Below the pieces are notes generated by a model, which did not search any database, was not told where the DNA came from, and worked only from the letters and a program-made list of their open reading frames with translations. The translations under genes and the position numbers were made by a program. From assembly GCA_902603905.1 (NCBI GenBank), contig CACKWM010000001.1, forward strand, positions 62,001-126,000: a stretch of 64,000 bases of DNA. The letters run 5' to 3'. This document shows, one piece after another, positions 20,297 through 27,434 of the stretch (its first letter is position 1; each line of letters starts with the position of its first letter). The DNA is from an uncultured Pelagibacteraceae bacterium (GTDB taxonomy: Bacteria; Pseudomonadota; Alphaproteobacteria; Pelagibacterales; Pelagibacteraceae).

Positions 20297-21088
20297 TTAA
20301 TTGTTTTCTATTTCTTCCCAGTCACCGTCATCCATAGTATCGATAACTTTTTTGGAATTTAAAATCTTTTGTTTTCTATCTTGTAAATATAAACTTTTTA
20401 CAGATGCATAAAAATCAATCGAATTTTGCTCTACATTTTCGAATGATTCAATATTTTTTGCTCTGAAATCTATTCCGGTAGCTGCTCTAGAAGAATAATA
20501 GTCAAAATCTGTGAAGTATTGAGTCTCATTCTTTACTGTTATATTATACCAAGGATCTCCTCCACCCATAGTGCCGCTAAACATGCCAATAGCATCTCTT
20601 GCTGTAGTTGGTCCTAGTACTGGTAGAACTAAATAACAACCTTCTCCAACCCCCCATTTTGCTAATGTTTGTCCATAGTCTTCTTTTTCTAAATTAGCAA
20701 AGCCTAAACCTGATGCAGGGTCAAATATTCCCAAAATACCTAGAGTTGTATTTACAGCAAACCTTAAAGTATTTTCACCTGCTTTTTTAAATTCTCCTTG
20801 CAAGATATTATTAGGTACTGTTATCAGAGTAGATAAATTATCTAATACATTGCCAGTGCCACGTCTTATTGGTACTGGAATTTTTCTGTAGCCTTTTGCC
20901 AATGGTTCAAAAACAACACCATCTAATGCTTGGTTGAAAGCAAAAACACCTCTATTTACTTTCTCAAAACAATCTTTAGTCTGCCCTGGATTTTTCTTTG
21001 ATATAGAATTTTCTTCATCAGTTCCAGCGCTTACATTGCCTATTCCAAGCAATATGATTGTAACTGTTATTATTAAAATTTTTTTCAT
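20297..21088 (-). CDS. mlaA: MlaA/VacJ-type outer-membrane lipid asymmetry protein, no lipobox
   Basis: MlaA removes mislocalised phospholipids from the outer leaflet. The 263 residues contain family landmarks: DCFEKVNRGVFAFNQALDG, PVPIRRGTGNVLDNLSTLIT, ILQGEFKKAGENTLRFAVNT, LGIFDPASGLGF, EDYGQTLAKWGVGEGCYLVL and a PVLGPTTARDAIG motif. The N-terminus is a cleavable-type signal (ITVTIILLGIGNVSAG) without the Cys expected of a lipoprotein; the only nearby Cys is at residue 39, outside any lipobox. It is thus either anchored otherwise or only by its amphipathic helices. Confidence 0.9.
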   Translation of the reverse strand: MKKILIITVTIILLGIGNVSAGTDEENSISKKNPGQTKDCFEKVNRGVFAFNQALDGVVFEPLAKGYRKIPVPIRRGTGNVLDNLSTLITVPNNILQGEFKKAGENTLRFAVNTTLGILGIFDPASGLGFANLEKEDYGQTLAKWGVGEGCYLVLPVLGPTTARDAIGMFSGTMGGGDPWYNITVKNETQYFTDFDYYSSRAATGIDFRAKNIESFENVEQNSIDFYASVKSLYLQDRKQKILNSKKVIDTMDDGDWEEIENN

Positions 21089-21154
21089 TTTTAATTGTAT
21101 ATAATTGTTTTATTAATAATGTAAATCCTGTAAAAAAAATAATAAAGGATTAAA

Positions 21155-21898
21155 ATGGCCTTTAAAACAACATTAAATTACTCTCCTAACTTTAATTCTA
21201 AAAAGAGACAAAAAAAAGATGTTCGATTCATAATTCTACACTATACTGGAATGAAAAATGAAAAGGCAGCAATAAACAAACTAACAAATATACAATCTAA
21301 GGTTGCAAGTCACTATTTAATATCTGAGAATGGAAAAATAATTAATTTTGTTCCTGATTTATATATTGCTTGGCATGCTGGAATTTCTTTTTGGAAAAAT
21401 TTTACTTCATTAAATAAAAACTCAATAGGAATTGAAATTACTAATCCAGGCCATCAATTTGGCTATAAAAAATTTTCCAATAAACAAATAAATTCTTTAG
21501 TTAATTTAATCAAATTTTTAATTAAAAAATATAAAATTAATAAAAAAAATATTATAGGACATTCAGATATTGCTCCAGAGCGAAAAAAAGACCCGGGTGA
21601 GAAATTTCCGTGGGAGCATTTAGCTAAAAAAAATATTAGTTTTTGGCATAATTTAGATAAACAAAAATTAAGAAAATTAAGAAAAAAAAAATGCAATAAA
21701 ATAATGAAAAGAATTTTTTTTAAAAATTTATTTAATATTGGCTATGCAAAAAAAAGTAAAAATAATGTAAAAAAAGATCAATATTTTGTATTTCTTGTAA
21801 AAGCTTTTCAAAGACGATTCAGACAAAAACTAGTTGATGGGAAAATTGATCAAGAATGCTTATTAATTAGTCAAAATTTAACACAAAATAGACCTTAA
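21155..21898 (+). CDS. N-acetylmuramoyl-L-alanine amidase (AmpD/AmiD, Amidase_2)
   Basis: This zinc amidase cleaves the lactyl-Ala bond of muropeptides. The 247 residues include the zinc His in IILHYTGMKNEKAAINKL near residue 28, the SHYLISENGKII and AWHAG segments, SIGIEITNPGH, and the C-terminal IGHSDIAPERKKDPGEKFPW with the second His and the Asp of the zinc site. A peptidoglycan-binding-like tail (residues ~190-245) follows. No signal peptide is obvious, suggesting a cytosolic recycling role. AAAGGA precedes the ATG. The position upstream of rnpB and mraZ fits wall metabolism. Confidence 0.9.
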   Translation: MAFKTTLNYSPNFNSKKRQKKDVRFIILHYTGMKNEKAAINKLTNIQSKVASHYLISENGKIINFVPDLYIAWHAGISFWKNFTSLNKNSIGIEITNPGHQFGYKKFSNKQINSLVNLIKFLIKKYKINKKNIIGHSDIAPERKKDPGEKFPWEHLAKKNISFWHNLDKQKLRKLRKKKCNKIMKRIFFKNLFNIGYAKKSKNNVKKDQYFVFLVKAFQRRFRQKLVDGKIDQECLLISQNLTQNRP

Positions 21899-21938
21899 TT
21901 TTTTCTTGAAAATTGAGAATTTAGTTATAAATTCCAAA

Positions 21939-22297
21939 TTGCCAGATAAACGACTTATCGCTTTAATTTTTTTAAAGAGGAAAGTCCGGGCTCTGCAAAG
22001 ACACAGTGCCAGGTAATGCCTGGCGGGGGAAACCCCAGGGATAGTGCCACAGAAAATAAACCGCCATATCAAGGCAAGGGTGAAAAGGTGTGGTAAGAGC
22101 ACACCGGCTATATTGGTAACAATTAGCGCATGGAAAACCCCACTGGGAGCAAGACTAAGTAGAGATGACATTGTTGAAAAACTAAAAGCAGTCTTTGGCT
22201 AGTCATCAGGGTTAGTTGCTTGAGCTTAAAAGTGATTTTAAGCCTAGATAAATGATAAGTTTAAAAGACAGAACCCGGCTTATAGTTTATCTGGCAA
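21939..22297 (+). ncRNA. rnpB: RNase P RNA (class A)
   Basis: This is the catalytic RNA of RNase P, which trims tRNA 5' ends. P1 pairs TTGCCAGATAAAC at the 5' end with GTTTATCTGGCAA at the 3' end. Conserved regions are present: GAGGAAAGTCCGGGCTC (CR-I), GTGCCAGG...CCTGGC and ACAGAAAATAAACCGCC, GGTAAGAGCACACCGG, and the 3' ACAGAACCCGGCTTAT (CR-V). Exact ends are set from the P1 helix and may be off by a few bases. An apparent minus-strand frame across this region is an artefact. Confidence 0.96.
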
Positions 22298-22342
22298 ACT
22301 TATACACATTGCTAAATTATTAATTTTAAATGTTCTTCTTTT

Positions 22343-22364
22343 GATTCATTCCTGAATCATTTTT
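22343..22364 (+). terminator. Intrinsic terminator after rnpB
   Basis: GATTCA (22343-22348) and TGAATC (22353-22358) pair around a TTCC tetraloop and are followed by ATTTTT. The distance to the rnpB 3' end (about 45 bases) fits a precursor trailer. The stem is perfect but A/T-rich. Confidence 0.6.
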
Positions 22365-22469
22365 GTTCTCTATTTTCTTTCATAGGTAGGCTCTAACTAA
22401 ATAAATAATTGACCACACATCATCTAGTAGATACTTAAATATTATTGTCAAATAGCCCAAAATTAGAGA

Positions 22470-22498
22470 TTGACGTATAAGTTGAAAACCCATAATAT
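22470..22498 (+). promoter_or_regulatory. Promoter of the mraZ-dcw operon
   Basis: TTGACG (22470-22475) and TATAAT-like TAATAT (22493-22498) are separated by exactly 17 bases, giving a near-consensus sigma-70 promoter. The predicted start is near 22505, about 36 bases before the mraZ ATG. The -10 element lies inside the MraZ repeats. Confidence 0.75.
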
Positions 22499-22512
22499 CC
22501 CATATATTCCCA
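22488..22512 (+). promoter_or_regulatory. MraZ operator (three pentamer repeats)
   Basis: ACCCA, TCCCA and TCCCA occur at 22488, 22498 and 22508, each separated by 5 bases. Read on the other strand they are TGGGA, TGGGA and TGGGT, matching the known MraZ site of TGGGN repeats with 5-base spacers upstream of mraZ. They overlap the -10 element, which predicts autorepression of the operon. Confidence 0.85.
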
Positions 22513-22540
22513 ATAATGGAGATATTGGAAATTATGAATT

Positions 22541-23002
22541 ATGTTTTTATCGACTTACGAGAACAAATTGGACAAAAAGGGAAGGGTGTCAGTGCCAGCT
22601 AACTTTAGATCATACCTTTCAAACTTAGGCTACAACGGAGTAGTTTGTTATCCATCATTTAATAATCAATCGATAGAGGCTTGGCCACAAGATAGAATAG
22701 AAAAAATTTCAGATGCAATTAATGCTTTAAATCCTTTTGAGGAGAAGAAAGATTACTTTGCAACATCAATACTATCAGAAAGTATTAATTTGCAATTTGA
22801 TAGTGAAGGAAGAATTTCTTTAACATCAAAATTATTAAAACATGCAAAGATTAAAAATAGCATGCTATTTGTTGGTCAAGGCAAAACATTTCAAATTTGG
22901 GAACCAATAATATTTGAAAAATTTAGGACACATGCAAGAAAAAAATCAAATCTAAATCGAGCAAGTCTTAAATGGGAACAAAAACTTAATAAACAACAAT
23001 AG
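22541..23002 (+). CDS. mraZ: MraZ transcriptional regulator of the dcw cluster
   Basis: MraZ is a ring-forming AbrB-fold DNA-binding protein that represses its own operon. The 153 residues hold two SpoVT/AbrB-like repeats: N-terminal YENKLDKKGRVSVPANFRSY, with the DKKGR hairpin used in DNA contact, and a second copy around NLQFDSEGRISLTSKLLKHA. Length is normal. It is first in the division operon and its operator is directly upstream. It is followed within 9 bases by ftsZ rather than by rsmH. Confidence 0.95.
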   Translation: MFLSTYENKLDKKGRVSVPANFRSYLSNLGYNGVVCYPSFNNQSIEAWPQDRIEKISDAINALNPFEEKKDYFATSILSESINLQFDSEGRISLTSKLLKHAKIKNSMLFVGQGKTFQIWEPIIFEKFRTHARKKSNLNRASLKWEQKLNKQQ

Positions 23003-23007
23003 AGGGG
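23001..23007 (+). promoter_or_regulatory. Strong Shine-Dalgarno of ftsZ
   Basis: AGAGGGG sits five bases before the ftsZ ATG at 23012. It is much stronger than most leaders in this window, which commonly show little or no Shine-Dalgarno, and fits high FtsZ production from the second gene of the operon. Confidence 0.7.
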
Positions 23008-23011
23008 AAAA

Positions 23012-24451
23012 ATGACAATTAACTTTAAACAACCGGAAATAAGAGAATTAAAACCAAGAATATTAGTTCTTGGGGTTGGAGGAGCTGGAGGAAATGCAAT
23101 CAATGGAATGATTGAGTCTGGACTTCAAGGTGTAGAATTTATTGCAGTAAATACTGATGCTCAAGATTTAAAACATAGTAAAGCAACACAAAAAATACAA
23201 ATTGGATTAAATCTAACAAAAGGTTTAGGAGCAGGATCTAAATTAGATATTGGTCAAGCTGCTGCAGATGAATCGCTAAATGACATTGTAAATACTTTAC
23301 AAGGTGCAAACATGGTTTTTATAACTGCTGGAATGGGTGGTGGAACTGGAACTGGATCAGCTCATGTAATTGCAAGAGCAGCAAAAGAACTAAATATATT
23401 AACAGTTGGAGTTGTGACATTGCCTTTCTTGTATGAAGGACCTTCAAGAATGAGAAGAGCACAACAAGGCCTTGAAGAATTAAGAAAACATGTTGATACA
23501 ATTATTGTAATTCCAAACCAAAATTTATTTAAAATTGCAAGTGAACAAACTACATTTGAAGAGTCTTTTGAACTTTCAAATGATGTATTATTGCATGGTG
23601 TCCAAAGTGTTACAGACTTAATGGTGAGACCAGGTTTGATAAATCTAGATTTTGCTGATGTTGAAACCGTTATGAGTTCCATGGGCAAAGCTATGATGGG
23701 AACTGGTCAAGCCGAAGGAGAAGGAAGAGCAGTTAAAGCAGCAGAAATGGCAATCAGCAATCCTTTAATAGACGATTATACTCTAAAAGGAGCCAAAGGT
23801 TTGTTAGTTAATATTACAGGCGGAAAAGATCTTAAACTTTTTGAAGTTGATGAAGCTGTAAATAAAGTAAGAGCTGAGGTTGATCCGGAAGCCGAATTAA
23901 TAATTGGTGCAATAACAGATTCTTCGCTTGATGGAAAAATGAGAGTTTCAATAGTTGCAACAGCTCTTGATGGTCAACAACCAGAAGCAAAATCGGTTAT
24001 AAACATGGTTCACAGAATACAAAATAGAAATCCAGGTTATTCAGATTTTTCTAACCTTGGGTCTGTGCAATCTTTTAACTTTTCAAACTCGATGTCTACA
24101 ACGGCAATAGATGGCGCTAATGCGTTAAAACTAGAAAATGAAATTGTGAATGAGGCAACGTCAGAGGTTTCTTCAACAGAAGAAATAAAAGATCTTAACC
24201 AAGAATATAATGAGCAAGTTTTAAACAATCAAGAAAGCAAAACAGAAGTAAATATTGAAGATAATCAAGAAGTGCAAAAACCTTCAAATGGTTTAGAAAA
24301 TTTTGCAATTGAAGATGATGAGGATCCAAAACTTTTTGATTCAGCAGATGACAGCTTTATTCAAGAACTTCCTTCATCTGATAAAGATAATAATAAATCT
24401 GAAGAAGATGATTTAGAAATACCAGCATTTTTGAGAAGACAGAAGAACTAA
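23012..24451 (+). CDS. ftsZ: Cell division protein FtsZ
   Basis: FtsZ is the tubulin-like GTPase that forms the Z-ring. In its 479 residues are the N-terminal [18 protein letters not shown], the tubulin signature [11 protein letters not shown] near residue 110, the T7 loop [13 protein letters not shown], and the core ending near residue 320 ([13 protein letters not shown]). A ~140-residue acidic, Asn/Glu-rich linker follows, then the conserved C-terminal peptide [11 protein letters not shown], which binds membrane anchors such as FtsA. All catalytic elements are intact. The location between mraZ and rsmH is unusual; normally it follows ftsA. Confidence 0.98.
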   Translation: MTINFKQPEIRELKPRILVLGVGGAGGNAINGMIESGLQGVEFIAVNTDAQDLKHSKATQKIQIGLNLTKGLGAGSKLDIGQAAADESLNDIVNTLQGANMVFITAGMGGGTGTGSAHVIARAAKELNILTVGVVTLPFLYEGPSRMRRAQQGLEELRKHVDTIIVIPNQNLFKIASEQTTFEESFELSNDVLLHGVQSVTDLMVRPGLINLDFADVETVMSSMGKAMMGTGQAEGEGRAVKAAEMAISNPLIDDYTLKGAKGLLVNITGGKDLKLFEVDEAVNKVRAEVDPEAELIIGAITDSSLDGKMRVSIVATALDGQQPEAKSVINMVHRIQNRNPGYSDFSNLGSVQSFNFSNSMSTTAIDGANALKLENEIVNEATSEVSSTEEIKDLNQEYNEQVLNNQESKTEVNIEDNQEVQKPSNGLENFAIEDDEDPKLFDSADDSFIQELPSSDKDNNKSEEDDLEIPAFLRRQKN

Positions 24452-24469
24452 TGGTCTTCAAAAAAATAA

Positions 24470-25480
24470 ATGATTGCCACCATAATACCGAAAAGACAAA
24501 AACACTATTCGGTATTGCTAGATGAAATAATTAGCATTATTACCCCTCAATATGGTGGCACATTTATTGACTGCACATTAGGTCAAGGTGGATACACTAA
24601 AAAAATCCTTGAATTTTCAAATACAAAAATAATTGCTTTAGATAGAGACAGGGATACAAAAAAAATTGCACTAGAACTTGAAAAAAAATTTAAGAATAGG
24701 TTTATTTTTAAAAATAAAAAATTTAGTGAAATAAATGAGTTAGAATTAACAAAAGAAAAAATTAAAGCAGTAATTTTTGATCTTGGGTATTCATATACAC
24801 AAATAAAAGATCCCAAAAAGGGTTTGTCTTTTGATGCTTCGGGCGAACTTAACATGAAAATGGGTTTAAATAATTTTTCAGCAAAAGATGCTATTAATAA
24901 GTTAGATAAAAAATATTTAGAAAAAATATTTAAGTTTTTTGGTGAAGAAAGAGACAGTAAAAGAATTGCTTATAAAATTATTAAAGAAAGAAAAAAAAAA
25001 GAAATTGACACACAAAAATTGGTAAAAATCATAGAATCATCAAAAATAAAAAAAAACTATAAAATTCACAGTGCTACAAAGGTTTTTCAGGCTTTAAGAA
25101 TTTTTGTAAATAAAGAAATCAGTGAACTAATTTATGGATTAATTAATGCAGCTAGGGTTTTGGACGAAGGAGGAATTGTTGTAGTTGTAAGTTTTAATTC
25201 TTTAGAAGATAAAATAATTAAGTATTTTTTTAGAAGTTTGTCAGAAACAAAAAGCGTATCAAGATATATGCCTCAAGGAAAAAAAAAAAATAATCTATTT
25301 AAATTAACTAACAAAAAACCCATAACTCCGTCTACTAAAGAAATTGAGGAGAATAAACCCTCAAGATCAGCTAAACTAAGATTTGCTATTAAAGCAAAAA
25401 ATATTTCTAACTTTAAAACTGATATTTTAGATAAATTTAATTATTTAATTAAAATTGAAAATTATTCTGAAAAACTATGA
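24470..25480 (+). CDS. rsmH: 16S rRNA (cytosine-1402 N4) methyltransferase RsmH
   Basis: RsmH (MraW) methylates C1402 in the ribosomal P site using SAM. The 336 residues open with [14 protein letters not shown], then the SAM motif [22 protein letters not shown], and the substrate segment [14 protein letters not shown] near residue 118. The C-terminal part has [17 protein letters not shown] and [16 protein letters not shown]. Length is standard. It overlaps the start of ftsL by 4 bases. Confidence 0.95.
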   Translation: MIATIIPKRQKHYSVLLDEIISIITPQYGGTFIDCTLGQGGYTKKILEFSNTKIIALDRDRDTKKIALELEKKFKNRFIFKNKKFSEINELELTKEKIKAVIFDLGYSYTQIKDPKKGLSFDASGELNMKMGLNNFSAKDAINKLDKKYLEKIFKFFGEERDSKRIAYKIIKERKKKEIDTQKLVKIIESSKIKKNYKIHSATKVFQALRIFVNKEISELIYGLINAARVLDEGGIVVVVSFNSLEDKIIKYFFRSLSETKSVSRYMPQGKKKNNLFKLTNKKPITPSTKEIEENKPSRSAKLRFAIKAKNISNFKTDILDKFNYLIKIENYSEKL

Positions 25481-25749
25481 AAAAATTTTTTTTAATTTTT
25501 TTTATTATTTTTTTAACAATAGTTACTACTGTCACAAAAAATTCCACGAAGAAACTAGAAAGTCAAATTTATATAGTTAAGGAAAATATAAGTATTTTAA
25601 AAAATAAATATGAATTAGTATTATTAGAGTATAATTATTTAACTACACCTAAAAAATTGATTGAATATCAATCTAAATATTTTGAGAACGACTTAATTCC
25701 TTTAGATATTAATAAAATTAAAAAGATCAAAGAAGAAAATAATGAATAA
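25477..25749 (+). CDS. ftsL: Cell division protein FtsL-like
   Basis: This small bitopic division protein has 90 residues: a short cytosolic start, one membrane helix (residues ~4-21), a coiled-coil stretch ([20 protein letters not shown]) and the FtsL-type C-terminal [14 protein letters not shown] segment. FtsL pairs with FtsB/FtsQ and activates FtsWI. Sequence conservation is low in the family, so the call rests on size, topology and position between rsmH and ftsI. Confidence 0.8.
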   Translation: MKKFFLIFFIIFLTIVTTVTKNSTKKLESQIYIVKENISILKNKYELVLLEYNYLTTPKKLIEYQSKYFENDLIPLDINKIKKIKEENNE

Positions 25750-27430
25750 TGATAATAGCGAAATATTCGTTTTAGAAGATTATCAAAGTGAGTTTTCATA
25801 TAAAAAAAATAAATCTAATTTAAATATTACATTTAATAGAATTGCATTTATTTTTTTTTTATTTTTAATGGTTTCTGTAATTTATTCTATCAAAGTTTTT
25901 TATTTGGGTTCTTTAAATTCTAAAATAAAAATAGAAAAATTTTTACCAATAAAAAAAAATTATAGGGCTGACATATTAGATAATAATGGTGGTTTTATTG
26001 CTAAAGCCGTCAACACACAAATTATTGGAATAAATCCAAACTTAATTATTGATGAAAAAAAACTTTTAATAAGATTGAAAATATTGTTTCCAGATGAAGA
26101 TTATAAAAAAGTTAAAGAAAGAATTAAAAAAAAAAAATATTTTCGTTTTAAAAAAAAGCTCACATATAATCAAATTGAAGAAATTCGTCTTTTGGGAGAA
26201 AAATCTATAAGATTTGAAGAACAAATAACCAGATTATATCCACATGAAAATTTATTTAGCCATATCATTGGTCAGATAGATGATGACAATAATGGTATAT
26301 CAGGAATAGAAAAATATTTTGATTATGAATTAAAAACTAGAAAAAAACCATTACAATTAACTATAGATACGGACCTGCAATTTTTAATTAGACGAGAGTT
26401 AATAAAGTTTCAAGAAATTTTTCAATATATAGGAAGTGCAGCAATTCTCATGAATGTTAATAATGGAGAAATACTATCAATGGTTTCATTGCCTGATTTT
26501 AATCTTAACAAAAGAAAAGATATTAAAAATGTAAATTACATAAATAGAGTAACCAAAGGTGTTTATGAACTTGGCTCTGTTTTTAAAACTTTTACTATTG
26601 CCGCTGGATTAAATGAAGAATTAATCGAGCTGGATACTGAATTTATAGATTTACCAAAAAAAATTTATTGTGCTGGAAAACCTATAGGAGAATATGACAA
26701 TAAAATTCCATCAGATCTAACAGTTGAGCAAATTTTAATAAGATCAGGAAATATTGGTTCTGTTAGAATTGGGCAAAAAATAGGAAAAGAAAAATTTAAA
26801 TCTTTTTTAGAAAATATTGGAGTTTTGAATAAAATTGAATTCGATATTGAAGAAGTTGGCCAACCAATTACATCTAAATGGGGAAAATGTAAGCTCGTAA
26901 CATCATCTTATGGTCATGGTATAACAACTACACTTTTACAGTTAGTAAAAGGTTATTCAATTATAACAAATGGAGGTTATGACATTAAACCAACATTAAT
27001 CAAAAATAACTTAGAAAAAAAAGAAAATAAAAAAAGAATTTTAAAGGCAAATGTTTCTGAAAAAATAAATTCAATTTTAAGAAAAGTTGTATCAACCGAT
27101 GAAGGTACGGCAAGTTTTGCAAATGTAGCAGGTTATGAGGTTGGCGGAAAAACTGGTACAGCAGATAAGGTGAAAAATGGCAGATACACAACAGATAAAA
27201 TTAATACTTTTGTATCAATATTTCCTACATCTAAACCAAAGTATGTTTTATTAATTATGTTGGATGAGCCAAAACCTTCAAAGGAATATGTTTATTATTA
27301 TAGAGATGGCAGACAACCTTATAAGGGAAATTGGAGAAATACTGCGGGCTGGACATCAGTTGAAATTACAGGCAAAATTATAGAAAAAATTGGACCCATT
27401 TTAGCCACAAAATATATAGAAGTTAATTAA
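25742..27430 (+). CDS. ftsI: Peptidoglycan transpeptidase FtsI (PBP3)
   Basis: FtsI cross-links septal peptidoglycan. The 562-residue protein has one N-terminal membrane segment (~34-55), a pedestal domain (RADILDNNGGFIAKAV, RLYPHENLFSHIIGQ) and a transpeptidase domain with the active-site SVFK tetrad (YELGSVFKTFTIAAG), SGN in RSGNIGSVRIG, and KTG in VGGKTGTADK. All catalytic motifs are intact. It overlaps ftsL by 8 bases. Confidence 0.96.
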   Translation: MNNDNSEIFVLEDYQSEFSYKKNKSNLNITFNRIAFIFFLFLMVSVIYSIKVFYLGSLNSKIKIEKFLPIKKNYRADILDNNGGFIAKAVNTQIIGINPNLIIDEKKLLIRLKILFPDEDYKKVKERIKKKKYFRFKKKLTYNQIEEIRLLGEKSIRFEEQITRLYPHENLFSHIIGQIDDDNNGISGIEKYFDYELKTRKKPLQLTIDTDLQFLIRRELIKFQEIFQYIGSAAILMNVNNGEILSMVSLPDFNLNKRKDIKNVNYINRVTKGVYELGSVFKTFTIAAGLNEELIELDTEFIDLPKKIYCAGKPIGEYDNKIPSDLTVEQILIRSGNIGSVRIGQKIGKEKFKSFLENIGVLNKIEFDIEEVGQPITSKWGKCKLVTSSYGHGITTTLLQLVKGYSIITNGGYDIKPTLIKNNLEKKENKKRILKANVSEKINSILRKVVSTDEGTASFANVAGYEVGGKTGTADKVKNGRYTTDKINTFVSIFPTSKPKYVLLIMLDEPKPSKEYVYYYRDGRQPYKGNWRNTAGWTSVEITGKIIEKIGPILATKYIEVN

Positions 27431-27434
27431 CTTC

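Noticed and set aside
21878-22171. Open frame on the minus strand, 97 codons
   Set aside because: It lies antisense to the conserved core of RNase P RNA and has no protein-family pattern.
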